Source of the DNA: Rhodobacter sp.
GTDB taxonomy: Bacteria; Pseudomonadota; Alphaproteobacteria; Rhodobacterales; Rhodobacteraceae
Direction of reading: 5' to 3'
DNA: 64,000 bases
Assembly: GCA_020637595.1 (NCBI GenBank)
Contig: JACKKE010000003.1
Location: forward strand, 124,001-188,000
Positions 23,541 to 32,558 of this stretch are shown here, piece by piece. How positions within the stretch are numbered: the stretch's first letter is position 1; the number at the start of each line of letters is the position of its first letter. The position numbers were made by a program, and so were the translations under genes. Below the pieces are notes generated by a model. That model ran no database searches and was not told where the DNA came from. It saw only the letters and a list, made by a program, of their open reading frames with translations.

Positions 23541-24587
23541 TCAGGCTGCATCCGTGCCGGTCAGGGCCGCGGCAAACTCTGCCGGATCGAAGGGCGCGAG
23601 GTCGTCGATCTGTTCGCCGACGCCGATCGCATGAATCGGCAGGCCGAACCGGTCGGCCAAGGCCACCAGAACCCCCCCGCGCGCGGTTCCATCGAGCTTG
23701 GTCATGATCAACCCCGACACATCGGCCATCTGACGGAACACCTCGACCTGATTCAACGCATTCTGGCCCGTGGTCGCATCGAGCACAAGCAAGGTGTTGT
23801 GCGGCGCCGTCTCGTCCTTTTTGCGGATCACGCGGACGATCTTGGCCAGTTCCTCCATCAGGTCGGCACGGTTCTGCAGCCGCCCGGCGGTGTCGATCAT
23901 CAACAGATCCGCCCCCTCGGCCTGGGCGCGGGTCATCGCGTCATAGGCCAGCGAGGCCGGATCGGACCCTTCGGGCGCGGTCATCACCGGCACGCCCGCG
24001 CGCTGGCCCCAGACCTGCAGCTGTTCGACCGCCGCCGCGCGAAAGGTATCGCCCGCAGCGATGATCACCGATTTGCCCGCAGCCCGGAATTGCGACGCGA
24101 GCTTGCCGATCGTCGTCGTCTTGCCGGCCCCGTTCACGCCCACGACCAGCACCACCTGCGGCCGTTTCGGATAGAGCGGCATCGGCCGGGCGACCGGTTC
24201 CATGATGCGCGCGACCTCATCGGCCAGCGCACGTTTGATCTCGTCCGTCGACACCTTGCGCCCGAACCGGCCGGCGGCAATGTTCGCGGTGACCTTCAAT
24301 GCGGTCTCGACCCCCAGATCGGCCTGAACCAGCAGATCCTCGAGTTCTTCGATCATCGCATCGTCGAGCACCCGTCGCGGCGCATCCGCGCGCCGGGTCA
24401 GCCGGGCCAGCAGGCCGGACCGCCCGGTGTCGGCCGGATCGCGAGGGGCCGGCGTCGCCGGGGGCGCGTCCGGCGTGCTGGCGCTTTCGCCCTCGTCCGC
24501 ATCGGCCGAGACCAATGCATCCAACCCCTCGTCCAGCTTCGAGGACGAGCGGAACATCCGTTCCTTGAGTTTGCTGAAGAAGGACAT
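23541..24587 (-). CDS. ftsY: Signal recognition particle receptor FtsY
   Basis: 348-aa SRP GTPase that docks ribosome-nascent chain-Ffh complexes at the membrane. Short acidic A domain (about 18-55, rich in D/E/S/A), N domain helices (about 58-130) and G domain with P-loop GVNGAGKTTT at 150-159, DTAGR at 232-236, TKLDG at 296-300 and the closing GVGEQIDDL-PF (323-333). GGAGG 4 nt before the ATG. The A domain is much shorter than in enterobacteria, as is normal in alphaproteobacteria. Secure. Confidence 0.97.
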   Translation of the reverse strand: MSFFSKLKERMFRSSSKLDEGLDALVSADADEGESASTPDAPPATPAPRDPADTGRSGLLARLTRRADAPRRVLDDAMIEELEDLLVQADLGVETALKVTANIAAGRFGRKVSTDEIKRALADEVARIMEPVARPMPLYPKRPQVVLVVGVNGAGKTTTIGKLASQFRAAGKSVIIAAGDTFRAAAVEQLQVWGQRAGVPVMTAPEGSDPASLAYDAMTRAQAEGADLLMIDTAGRLQNRADLMEELAKIVRVIRKKDETAPHNTLLVLDATTGQNALNQVEVFRQMADVSGLIMTKLDGTARGGVLVALADRFGLPIHAIGVGEQIDDLAPFDPAEFAAALTGTDAA

Positions 24588-24712
24588 GACGCCTCCCGCG
24601 TGCGTTTGGCCCGTGTTTACTCTTTGCAGCTAGCCTATGCAGGCCGCAGATGGAAGGGGGCCGCGGCTATTGGCCCCCTTCTGCCGCGCCGCCATTGGGA
24701 TATGATCACAGC

Positions 24713-25720
24713 ATGCGCCTTGCCGGTTTTGCCTTTGCCACGCTCTTGCCCGCCATCTTGCTGGTGGCCTCCGCCGCATGGGGCGGGTGGTGGATTGGCG
24801 CGGCGCTGGTCTCGATCATGGTTCTGTGGCTGATCCTGGACCGGATGACGACGCTCGCACCGCGCGAAGGCGGGGAGTTTCCGGCGGGCGACGGGCTTCT
24901 GGCGCTGATTGGCGTGCTGCAGCTGACGCATATTCCCCTGGCCCTGTGGGCATTGACCGGGCGTCTGACCGGGTGGGACTGGCTGGGCGCGCTGGTTGCC
25001 TTCGGCCTGTTCCTGGGACAGATCGGCAATCCCGCCGCGCATGAATTGATTCATCGCCAGAACCCGGCATTGCGGCGGCTGGGCCTGGCGGTCTATACCG
25101 CGATGCTGTTCGGGCATCATGCTTCGGCCCATCGGCTGGTGCACCATGTTCATGTCGCGACCACCGCCGATCCGAATTCGGCGCGCAAGGGGCTGGGATT
25201 CTGGCGGTTCCTGCCGCGCGCCTGGATCGGGTCGTTCCGCGCCGGGCTCGCGGCCGAACGGGGGCTGTGCGCCCGGGCACCGGGGCGACACAACCCCTAT
25301 ACGGGCTATCTGGCGGGGGCGGCGGGGGCGCTGATCCTGTCGGCGCTGCTCTTCGGCTGGGCGGGGCCTCTGATCTATGTCCTGCTGGCGGTCCATGCGC
25401 AGTCGCAGCTGCTGGTGTCGGACTATGTGCAACACTATGGGCTCAGGCGTGCTGTCGGGGTCGATGGCCGGCCCGAGCCGGTGGGGCCGGAGCACAGCTG
25501 GAATGCGACCGGCTGGTATTCCTCGGCGATGATGCTGAACGCGCCGCGGCATTCGGACCACCACAGCCACCCGATGCGCCCCTATCCGCGGTTGATCCTG
25601 CCCGAAGGCGCACCGCTGCTGCCAGCGCCGCTGCCGGCGATGGCGCTGGTGGCGCTGGTGCCGCCGCTCTGGCGGCGGGTGATGGACCCGCGCCTGCCGC
25701 CCCCCCTCGCGCCAAAGTGA
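24713..25720 (+). CDS. AlkB-like membrane di-iron alkane 1-monooxygenase / fatty acid desaturase family
   Basis: 335-aa integral membrane oxygenase with six or so hydrophobic helices. Histidine clusters: HELIH at 110-114, HH at 135-136, H140, HHVH at 144-147, DYVQHYGLRR and NAPRHSDHHSHP in the C-terminal half. These correspond to the AlkB boxes HExxH, EHxxGHH, NYxEHYGL and LQRHSDHH. Two acidic residues are changed: the Glu of EHxxGHH is Ala here and the Glu of NYxEHYG is Gln. The start ATG at 24713 removes an unlikely Pro/Gly-rich N-terminus. Hydroxylation of an alkane or other hydrophobic chain is likely; the substrate is unknown. Confidence 0.83.
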   Translation: MRLAGFAFATLLPAILLVASAAWGGWWIGAALVSIMVLWLILDRMTTLAPREGGEFPAGDGLLALIGVLQLTHIPLALWALTGRLTGWDWLGALVAFGLFLGQIGNPAAHELIHRQNPALRRLGLAVYTAMLFGHHASAHRLVHHVHVATTADPNSARKGLGFWRFLPRAWIGSFRAGLAAERGLCARAPGRHNPYTGYLAGAAGALILSALLFGWAGPLIYVLLAVHAQSQLLVSDYVQHYGLRRAVGVDGRPEPVGPEHSWNATGWYSSAMMLNAPRHSDHHSHPMRPYPRLILPEGAPLLPAPLPAMALVALVPPLWRRVMDPRLPPPLAPK

Positions 25721-25785
25721 CAGGGCTGCGGCTGGCCGCGCCCGGCGCGCTCTGGCACAGTGCGACCACAACCCCGGAGGTGCCA

Positions 25786-26238
25786 ATGCGTTCCCTTGTC
25801 CTTGCCGCGCTGGCGATGACCGCCGTCGTTCCCGCCGTCCTGCCCACTCGGTCCCTGGCACAGGCCCAGGAGCAGGCCCCCGCGCCAGCACAGACCGCGA
25901 TGACCGGGGCGCAGTTCGAGGCCTATACCCAGGGCCGGACCCTGAGCTACAGCTTTCAGGGCACCCCCTACGGGATCGAGCAATACCTGCCGAATCACCG
26001 CGTCCGCTGGGCGTTTGTCGGCCAGGAATGTCAGGACGGCGTCTGGTATGAACGCAACGGCACGATCTGCTTTCTCTACGATGCAGCCCCCGACGCCGAG
26101 CAATGCTGGACCTTCCACGAGACCGATCACGGGATGCGCGGGGTGTTTCAGGGACCCGGCGGCCCGTCGACGGAACTCTATGAGGTCGAACAAAGTGACG
26201 TGCCGCTGACCTGCCAGGGACCGAATGTGGGGGTCTGA
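25786..26238 (+). CDS. Hypothetical exported protein, cysteine-containing
   Basis: 150-aa protein with signal peptide (MRSLVLAALAMTAVVPAVL, cleavage near SLAQAQ about residue 26). The mature part starts with an Ala/Pro/Gln-rich linker and a small domain with aromatic-rich TLSYSFQGTPYGIEQYLP and four Cys (GQECQDG, GTICFLYD, AEQCWTF, LTCQGP) likely to form two disulfides. GGAGG 5 nt before ATG fixes the start. It follows the AlkB-like gene by 65 nt on the same strand. The pattern resembles small Rhodobacteraceae secreted proteins of unknown function; no name is justified. Confidence 0.75.
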   Translation: MRSLVLAALAMTAVVPAVLPTRSLAQAQEQAPAPAQTAMTGAQFEAYTQGRTLSYSFQGTPYGIEQYLPNHRVRWAFVGQECQDGVWYERNGTICFLYDAAPDAEQCWTFHETDHGMRGVFQGPGGPSTELYEVEQSDVPLTCQGPNVGV

Positions 26239-26287
26239 GGGCGGCGCCTGACCTCAGCGACGGGCCGAAACGCCGAATGCGGCGAGA

Positions 26288-27445
26288 TCAGACCAGCCGC
26301 GCACCCAGCCGCGTCAGCATCGACAGGCCCAGCGCCAGTTGATCCAGCGCCAAGAATTCGTCGGGCTTGTGCGCCTGGGCGATCGACCCGGGTCCGCAGA
26401 CGATCACGTCCATCCCCATCTGCTGGAACAGCCCGGCCTCGGTCCCGAAGGGCACCAGATCCGAGCCATTCGCGCCAGTGAGTTCCGCCACCAGATCGCG
26501 CACTGCGTTTCGTGCCATCGGCTCCAGCCCGACGACCTCGCCGATCACCTCGGTGCGGATATCCGCCCCCGGGCTGACCGCACGCATCGCCGGCAGCAGC
26601 GTGCCGCTGACAAAGGCGTCGAGGTCGGCCTTGACGAAATCGGCGTCCGCCCAGACCACCGGGCGCATCTCCCAGTCGACCCGCGCCTTGCCCGGGATCA
26701 CGTTATGCGCGACCCCGCCCACCAGCGCGCCGGTGTTGATCGTCGTCCAGGGCGGATCGAAGCGCGAGGTCGCGGGGCACCGCGCGCGCAGCCGGTCCTT
26801 CAACTCCATCAGCCGGGCCACATAGCGCACCGCGTATTCGACCGCGTTCACCCCGCGGGCGGGGGCCGATCCATGCCCCTCCAGCCCGGTGAAATGCGTG
26901 GAATACTCGCAACAGCCCTTGTGCCCCTCGATGATGCGCATTTCGGTCGGCTCGCCGACAATCGCGGTCGCCGGCCGGATGCCGCGCGCGCGCAGCGTCG
27001 AGACCAGCGCCTGCCCGCCGAGGCAGCCGGTCTCCTCGTCATGGGTAAAGGCGAAATGCAGCGGCCGTTTGAGCGGCAGGGCGGCCCAGTCAGGCGCCAG
27101 CGCCACGCAGGCCGCGATGAACCCCTTCATGTCGCAGGTGCCCCGACCGTAGAGCCGCCCGTCGCGCTCGACCAGTTCAAACGGGTCCGAACTCCAGTCC
27201 TGGTCGGTGACCGGAACCACGTCGGAATGCCCTGACAAGACCAGCCCGCCGTCGCCCTCAGGGCCCAGCGTCGCCCAGAGGTTGGCCTTGTCGCTGCCCG
27301 GCGCGCGCTGCACCTCGACGCGCGCGCCCGCGGTGTCGAGCCGGTCCGCGAGATAGTCGATGCAGGCGCGGTTCGAGCCGCTCGATACGGTCGGAAAGGC
27401 GATCAGGTCGCGCAGGATCTCCTGCGTCAGGGCAAGCGCGGTCAT
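26288..27445 (-). CDS. argE: Acetylornithine deacetylase (M20 family)
   Basis: 385-aa zinc hydrolase that removes acetate from N2-acetyl-L-ornithine to give ornithine (arginine synthesis). M20 metal site: H73 and D75 in SGHSDVVP, bridging D105 in GRGTCDMKG, catalytic E137 and ligand E138 in HDEETGC, E165 in VGEPTE and the C-terminal His in AQAHKPDEF. Dimerisation lid GHGSAPARGVNAVEYAVR is present. Length is typical of ArgE. It is divergent from an Lrp/AsnC regulator across 92 nt holding TCGGG-AAA-CCCGA (27461-27473). ArgE is the best name, though DapE-like relatives are hard to exclude from sequence alone. Confidence 0.88.
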   Translation of the reverse strand: MTALALTQEILRDLIAFPTVSSGSNRACIDYLADRLDTAGARVEVQRAPGSDKANLWATLGPEGDGGLVLSGHSDVVPVTDQDWSSDPFELVERDGRLYGRGTCDMKGFIAACVALAPDWAALPLKRPLHFAFTHDEETGCLGGQALVSTLRARGIRPATAIVGEPTEMRIIEGHKGCCEYSTHFTGLEGHGSAPARGVNAVEYAVRYVARLMELKDRLRARCPATSRFDPPWTTINTGALVGGVAHNVIPGKARVDWEMRPVVWADADFVKADLDAFVSGTLLPAMRAVSPGADIRTEVIGEVVGLEPMARNAVRDLVAELTGANGSDLVPFGTEAGLFQQMGMDVIVCGPGSIAQAHKPDEFLALDQLALGLSMLTRLGARLV

Positions 27446-27537
27446 GGCGGATCTCGGGCATCGGGAAACCCGAGGATGGCAGAGCCCCGCCGCCCCGGGT
27501 AGAAGGAAAGCGACACCCCAGGGACCGGGAAAGACCG

Positions 27538-28017
27538 ATGCTCAAGCTCGACGACCGCGACATCGCCATCCTCAGGGTTCTGGCCAGCGAGGGGCGGATC
27601 ACCAAGGCCGCCCTGGCCGCGCGCGTCGGCCTGACCCCGACGCCCTGCTGGGAACGCCTGGCGAAGCTGGAGCGCGCAGGCCTGATCGAGGGCTATGGCG
27701 CGCGGTTCAACCTGAAGAAACTGGGGCCGTCGGTCACCGTCTTTGTTGTCATCGAGCTGGCCGACCACACCGCCGCCAGCTTTCGCGCCTTCGAGGCGGC
27801 GATGCATCGCTATGACGAGGTCACCGGCTGCTGGGCGCTGGGCGGCGGATACGACTATCTGATGCAGGTGGTAACCCGCGACGTCGAGGCCTATCAGGCG
27901 CTGATCGACGCGATGCTGGAGGCGCGCCTCGGCCTCACACGGTATTTCAGCTATATCGTCACGAAACCGGTGAAAACCCAGGTCGCCCCGCCCCTGGCGC
28001 TGCTGCTGGGGCAGTAG
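27538..28017 (+). CDS. Lrp/AsnC-family transcriptional regulator
   Basis: 159-aa regulator: helix-turn-helix at about 5-50 (LDDRDIAILRVLASEGRITKAAL in two parts, then RVGLTPTPCWERLAKLERAGLI) and a RAM ligand-binding domain at about 70-150 (VIELADHT to IVTKPVKT). Such proteins bind an amino acid and form octamers. The gene is divergent from argE and 119 nt upstream of a class III aminotransferase, so it may control either. The short Pro-containing recognition helix (LTPTPCW) is typical of the subgroup linked to aminotransferases. Confidence 0.92.
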   Translation: MLKLDDRDIAILRVLASEGRITKAALAARVGLTPTPCWERLAKLERAGLIEGYGARFNLKKLGPSVTVFVVIELADHTAASFRAFEAAMHRYDEVTGCWALGGGYDYLMQVVTRDVEAYQALIDAMLEARLGLTRYFSYIVTKPVKTQVAPPLALLLGQ

Positions 28018-28136
28018 AAACCCCTGGAATTCCACAAAGTGGCAGATGATTCATCTGCTCTGGGCGCCAGAATCGGTCGCCGTCCCGCCCCGTTTTGCGC
28101 GACAGTCGCGCGACCATCATGTTCAAGGGGCCTTCG

Positions 28137-29507
28137 ATGCAGACCAACGACCAGCTCGCGCAATGGGACCGCGACAGTTTCTTTCACCCCTCGACGCATC
28201 TGGCGCAATTCGCCCGCGGCGAGGCCCCGCAGCGCATCGTCACCGGCGGCGAAGGCTGTCACATCACCGACCGCGAGGGTAATCGCCTGCTGGACGGGTT
28301 TGCCGGGCTTTACTGCGTGAACGTAGGCTATGGGCGGAAACAGATCACCGACGCCATCGCCAGACAGGCCTCGGAACTGGCTTATTACCACGCCTATGTC
28401 GGCCACGGCACCGAAGCCTCGATCACCCTGTCGAAGATGGTGATGGATCGCGCCCCCGAGGGGATGGCGCGGGTCTATTTCGGGCTTGGCGGATCGGACG
28501 CGAACGAGACCAACATCAAACTGGTCTGGTATTACAATAACATCCGCGGCCTGCCGAAAAAGAAGAAGATCATCTCGCGCTGGCGGGGGTATCACGGATC
28601 GGGGCTGATGTCGGGGTCGCTGACCGGGCTCGAGCTGTTCCACAAGAAATTCGACCTGCCGCTGCCGCAGGTCGTCCACGCCGCCGCCCCTGATTATTAT
28701 CGCCGCCCCGATGCCGCGATGACCGAGGCCGAGTTCACCGCCTGGCTGCTGTCCGATCTCGAAGCCCTGATCCTGCGCGAAGGCCCGGACACCATCGCCG
28801 CCTTCATCGGTGAGCCGGTTCTGGGCACCGGCGGCATCACGCCACCGCCCGCGGGTTATTGGGCGGGCGTGCAGGAGATCCTGAACCGCCACGACATCCT
28901 GCTGATCGTCGACGAGGTGATCACCGGCTTTGGCCGGCTGGGCAGCATGTTCGGCTCGGATCACTACGGGCTGAAGCCCGACCTCATCACCATCGCCAAG
29001 GGGCTGACCTCGGCCTATGCGCCCTTGTCGGGGTCGATCGTCGGGCAGCGGATGTGGGACGTGCTGTGCCAGGGCACCGACGAGAATGGCCCGATCGGCC
29101 ACGGCTGGACCTATTCGGCGCATCCGATCGGCGCGGCGGCCGGGGTCGCCAACCTGCAGCTGATCGACGAGATGGGGTTGGTCGAGAACGCCGGCCGCGT
29201 CGGCGCCTATCTGCGCGCAAAGATGACCGAGACGCTGGGCGATCACCCGAATGTCGGGGATATCCGTGGCGAGGGGATGCTCTGTGCGGTGGAGCTGACG
29301 TCCGACCGCGCGACCCGCGCCGGGTTCCAGCCGGTCGCCTCGGCTGCGGGCAAGGTGGTGGCCGAGATGCTCAAGCGCGGGGTCATCGCCCGCGCCATGC
29401 CGCAGGCCGACATGCTGGGCTTTGCCCCACCGCTCTGCCTGACCGAGGGCGAGGCTGAGACCATCGTCCGGGTCACCGCCGAGGCGCTGAGGACGGTCCT
29501 CGGCTGA
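28137..29507 (+). CDS. Class III (omega-amino acid/diamine) aminotransferase
   Basis: 456-aa PLP enzyme moving an amino group from an omega-amino acid or diamine to pyruvate or a similar acceptor. PLP-binding K288 in TIAKGLTSAYAPL, the DEVITGFGRLG motif (about 260-270) and the N-terminal block THLAQFARGEAPQRIV common in putrescine/beta-alanine pyruvate aminotransferases. The ATG at 28137 has AAGGGG 6 nt upstream; an ATG at 28119 is in frame. It follows an Lrp regulator and fits with the polyamine importer at 44-49 kb, but the substrate is not decided by sequence. Confidence 0.87.
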   Translation: MQTNDQLAQWDRDSFFHPSTHLAQFARGEAPQRIVTGGEGCHITDREGNRLLDGFAGLYCVNVGYGRKQITDAIARQASELAYYHAYVGHGTEASITLSKMVMDRAPEGMARVYFGLGGSDANETNIKLVWYYNNIRGLPKKKKIISRWRGYHGSGLMSGSLTGLELFHKKFDLPLPQVVHAAAPDYYRRPDAAMTEAEFTAWLLSDLEALILREGPDTIAAFIGEPVLGTGGITPPPAGYWAGVQEILNRHDILLIVDEVITGFGRLGSMFGSDHYGLKPDLITIAKGLTSAYAPLSGSIVGQRMWDVLCQGTDENGPIGHGWTYSAHPIGAAAGVANLQLIDEMGLVENAGRVGAYLRAKMTETLGDHPNVGDIRGEGMLCAVELTSDRATRAGFQPVASAAGKVVAEMLKRGVIARAMPQADMLGFAPPLCLTEGEAETIVRVTAEALRTVLG

Positions 29508-29553
29508 CCCGGGGCGTGCCGCGCGTCAGTGCCCCGACGCGCGGCCAATCCCG

Positions 29554-30558
29554 TCAGGCGGCCGGGAACCCGTCGGACAGACGCATCTCTCCCCAATGCA
29601 GCCCGCGCCAGTTGCGCTGGGGCGCGCCCAGCCGCTTTTGCGCAGCGGGATGGGCTGCGTCCAGCACGCCCAGATGCGCCAGCAGCGCAACCAGCGCTGC
29701 CTCGGACCCGCGCGTCGCGCCATCGACAATCTTCAGCGCGACACCGATCTGCTGCTCGGGCAGGATCGCCACAAACACCCCGTCGGCGCCCGTCTTCAGT
29801 GCCACGCGCCCGTCCATCGCGCGCATCAGCTCGGTGCAGGCGCGGGTTTCGCCGGCGACCATCTCCGGGTGCAGGGTCATCGCCGTGCGCAGCTTGACCA
29901 TCGCCTCCTCGCGCGCATTCCCGCCTTTGGCCGCGGCAAAGCGCGCCATCGCCCGGGCCAGCCCGTGGACCGAGGTTGCGAAATTCGGCGCCGAGCAGCC
30001 GTCGATGCCATAGCCCGGGCTGTCCTCGCCGGTGACCTCCTCGAAGGCCGCGCGCACGGCTTTCTGCACCGGGTGATCGGGCTCGACGTATTCGCTGCCA
30101 CCGCCCAGATGCCTGTTCAGCATCAGGAACCCGGCATGCTTGCCCGAACAGTTGTTGTGCAGCTGGCAGGCCTCGTCGCCGGTGCAGATCAACCGGTTGC
30201 GTTCAGGGATATCGGCGGGCTCATGCGCGCCGCAGCGCAGATCACCTTCGGCCAGGCTCATCTCGGCCAGCCATTCGCGCACCGCCTGCACATGCATCGC
30301 AGACCCCTGGTGCGAGGCGCAGGCCAGCGCCAGCCGCCGGTCCGACAGCCCCGCCCCTGCCCCGCTTTCCAGAAGCGGCAGTGCCTGGATCATCTTGCAG
30401 CTCGAGCGCGGATAGATCACCGCCGAGGGCTCGCCCCAGGCCTCGACGATCGCACCCGAAGAATCACAGATCACCGCATGGCCGCGATGCTGGCTCTCCA
30501 TCCGGCCTCCGCGCCAGACCTCCACAAGGGGCACGGCGCCCGATCCGACGTCGCTCAT
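29554..30558 (-). CDS. L-asparaginase, zinc-binding ReAV-like (asparaginase II family)
   Basis: 334-aa asparaginase of the class first seen in Rhizobium etli, unrelated to the E. coli enzymes. It hydrolyses L-Asn to Asp and ammonia. The ReAV active-site residues can be matched: S52 and K55 in RSSCK, S82 in CASHQGS, Zn ligands C137 and K140 in NNCSGKH and C188 in DGCSAP, and K255 in ALKTG. No signal peptide, so cytosolic. Monocistronic. Confident in family; affinity class (constitutive or inducible type) is not visible. Confidence 0.9.
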   Translation of the reverse strand: MSDVGSGAVPLVEVWRGGRMESQHRGHAVICDSSGAIVEAWGEPSAVIYPRSSCKMIQALPLLESGAGAGLSDRRLALACASHQGSAMHVQAVREWLAEMSLAEGDLRCGAHEPADIPERNRLICTGDEACQLHNNCSGKHAGFLMLNRHLGGGSEYVEPDHPVQKAVRAAFEEVTGEDSPGYGIDGCSAPNFATSVHGLARAMARFAAAKGGNAREEAMVKLRTAMTLHPEMVAGETRACTELMRAMDGRVALKTGADGVFVAILPEQQIGVALKIVDGATRGSEAALVALLAHLGVLDAAHPAAQKRLGAPQRNWRGLHWGEMRLSDGFPAA

Positions 30559-30721
30559 GCCAAGTCTCCTTCACAGATGCGCAATTTTCCGCCAACGGGG
30601 GTTTCTCTGCCCCCGCAAATCGCGGTATGAGGCAATCTATCGGGCAATCCACCGTTGCGCCAGTTCAAAGCCTTGTGCGAAAAGGCCGGTCGCGTGGGAT
30701 CCCTTGATAAGGCTGGAGGCT

Positions 30722-31267
30722 ATGAGGCAGATGGCAGCATCGTTCAAGTTCGGCGCAGCAGGTTTGGCCTTGGCGCTGGCCACGGCATCGGCCACCGGCG
30801 CCGTTGCGCAGGAATCCACCAACCGCGTCGCCGTGGAAACGGCGTGGAGCGTGTTCGTCGATGGCACCCCCCGCGAATGCTGGGCGGTGTCGGCGCCCAG
30901 CGAGACGGTGAACACCCGCGACGGCCGCGCGGTGTCGGTGCGTCGCGGCGACATCCTGCTGTTCGCGACCTATCGTCAGGGGCAGGGCAGCGCGGCCGAG
31001 GTATCGTTCACCGGCGGCTACCCCTTTGCCGACGGCTCGACGGTCGAAATGACGATCGGCACCGAGACCTATCAGCTGTTCACCGACGGCGAATGGGCCT
31101 GGGCGGCCTCGCCCGAGGAAGACCAGCGCATCCTGACCGCGATGCGCGCGGGTCAAAGCGCGGTTCTGGTCGCGCGTTCGTCGCGCGGCACCCGCACGCA
31201 GGACACGTTCAACCTCTTCGGCATCACCGCCGCGACCGAAGAGGCCCAGCGCCGCTGCGCCCAATAA
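30722..31267 (+). CDS. Invasion-associated locus B (IalB) family protein
   Basis: 181-aa periplasmic protein. Signal peptide MAASFKFGAAGLALALATASATGAVAQ in two parts (hydrophobic 9-22, cleavage near VAQ), then an IalB-type beta domain with WSVFVDGTPRECWAVSAP, EVSFTGGYPF and ARSSRGTRTQDTFNLFG. Two cysteines could pair (CWAV and the C-terminal RRCAQ). The start is uncertain: GGAGG is 2 nt before the ATG at 30722 and 11 nt before the ATG at 30731. Family members occur throughout Rhodobacteraceae and are not evidence of pathogenicity. A strong terminator follows. Confidence 0.85.
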   Translation: MRQMAASFKFGAAGLALALATASATGAVAQESTNRVAVETAWSVFVDGTPRECWAVSAPSETVNTRDGRAVSVRRGDILLFATYRQGQGSAAEVSFTGGYPFADGSTVEMTIGTETYQLFTDGEWAWAASPEEDQRILTAMRAGQSAVLVARSSRGTRTQDTFNLFGITAATEEAQRRCAQ

Positions 31268-31290
31268 GCGCCGCGTCGGACGATTTGCAG

Positions 31291-31321
31291 GCCGCCGGGC
31301 TGTTCAGCCCGGCGGCTTTTT
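31291..31321 (+). terminator. Rho-independent terminator after the IalB gene
   Basis: Perfect 11-bp stem GCCGCCGGGCT / AGCCCGGCGGC with a 4-nt GTTC loop followed at once by TTTTT. It is the clearest intrinsic terminator in the window and isolates the IalB gene from rlmN. Confidence 0.95.
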
Positions 31322-31355
31322 CCTATATGCTGCACCGCCAGCACCGGAGACGCGC

Positions 31356-32558
31356 ATGACCGCCCCCACCCCCCAGGCACCCATCACGACGACCCCGATC
31401 ACCCAGGATGTCCTGACCATCCCGCGCAAGGCCCCCGAAGGCCAGCGGCCAAACCTGATCGGCCTGACCCGCCCGCAGCTGCGCGCGGCGTTGATCGCCG
31501 CCGGCACGCCGGAAAAGCAGGCGAAAATGCGCGAGGGGCAGATCTGGCAGTGGCTCTATCATTGGGGCGTGCGCGATTTCGCGTCGATGACCAACCTCAG
31601 CAAGGATTATCGCGCCGGTCTGGAACAGGCCTTCGACATCCGCGTGCCGGAAATCGTCACGCGGCAGGTCTCGGCCGATGGCACCCGCAAGTATCTCCTG
31701 AAGATCGACGGCGGGCATGAGGTCGAAACCGTCTATATCCCCGAGGAAGGCCGCGGCACGCTGTGCATTTCCAGCCAGGTGGGCTGCACGCTGACCTGTT
31801 CCTTCTGCCACACCGGCACGCAGAAACTGGTGCGCAACCTGACCGCCGCCGAGATCGTCGGCCAGGTGATGGTGGCGCGCGACGATCTGGGCGAATGGCC
31901 GGTCCCCGGTGAGCCCAAGCGCGAGGAACGCCTCGTGTCGAACGTCGTGCTGATGGGCATGGGCGAGCCGCTTTACAACTTCGACAACGTGCGCGACGCG
32001 ATGCAGATCGTCATGGACGGCGAGGGGATTTCGCTCAGCCGTCGCCGGATTACGCTGTCGACCAGCGGCATCGTCCCGGAAATCGCCCGCACCGCCGAGG
32101 AAATCGGCTGCCTGCTGGCGATCAGCTTTCACGCGACCACCGATGCGGTTCGCGATCGTCTGGTGCCGGTGAACAAGAAATGGAACATCGCGACGCTGCT
32201 GGGCGCGCTGCGCGACTACCCGCGGCTGACGAATTCCGAGCGCATCACCTTTGAATACGTGATGCTCGACGGGGTGAACGACAGCGACGAGGATGCGCGG
32301 CGGCTGGTGCGGCTGATCGCTGGCATCCCGGCCAAGATCAACCTGATCCCGTTCAACGAATGGCCCGGCGCGCCGTATCGCCGCTCGTCCTGGGACCGGA
32401 TCGAGGCCTTTGCCGACATCATCTTCAAGGCCGGCTATGCCTCGCCGATCCGCACCCCGCGCGGCGAGGACATCATGGCGGCCTGCGGCCAGCTGAAATC
32501 CGCCACCGAGCGCGGGCGCAAATCGGCGGCACAGATCGCTGCCGAGGCGGCATCGTGA
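31356..32558 (+). CDS. rlmN: 23S rRNA (adenine2503-C2)-methyltransferase RlmN
   Basis: 400-aa radical SAM enzyme that methylates A2503 of 23S rRNA and A37 of some tRNAs. CxxxCxxC cluster at C144-C148-C151 (GCTLTCSFCHTGTQ), SAM-binding GMGEPL, and the second catalytic cysteine C377 in MAACGQLK near the C-terminus, as required for the methylCys mechanism. GGAG 6 nt before ATG. The N-terminus carries a Pro/Thr-rich extension of about 30 residues. It overlaps the next gene by 4 nt (GTGA). Confidence 0.97.
   Translation: MTAPTPQAPITTTPITQDVLTIPRKAPEGQRPNLIGLTRPQLRAALIAAGTPEKQAKMREGQIWQWLYHWGVRDFASMTNLSKDYRAGLEQAFDIRVPEIVTRQVSADGTRKYLLKIDGGHEVETVYIPEEGRGTLCISSQVGCTLTCSFCHTGTQKLVRNLTAAEIVGQVMVARDDLGEWPVPGEPKREERLVSNVVLMGMGEPLYNFDNVRDAMQIVMDGEGISLSRRRITLSTSGIVPEIARTAEEIGCLLAISFHATTDAVRDRLVPVNKKWNIATLLGALRDYPRLTNSERITFEYVMLDGVNDSDEDARRLVRLIAGIPAKINLIPFNEWPGAPYRRSSWDRIEAFADIIFKAGYASPIRTPRGEDIMAACGQLKSATERGRKSAAQIAAEAAS

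Noticed and set aside
22245..24833. 862-codon open frame on the plus strand across the EamA and ftsY genes
   Set aside because: Opposite strand to two secure genes, His/Gln/Arg-rich shadow composition of GC-rich DNA, no domain.
30722..31267. Virulence factor (invasion-associated locus B)
   Set aside because: The family name is historical; homologues are common in free-living Rhodobacteraceae.
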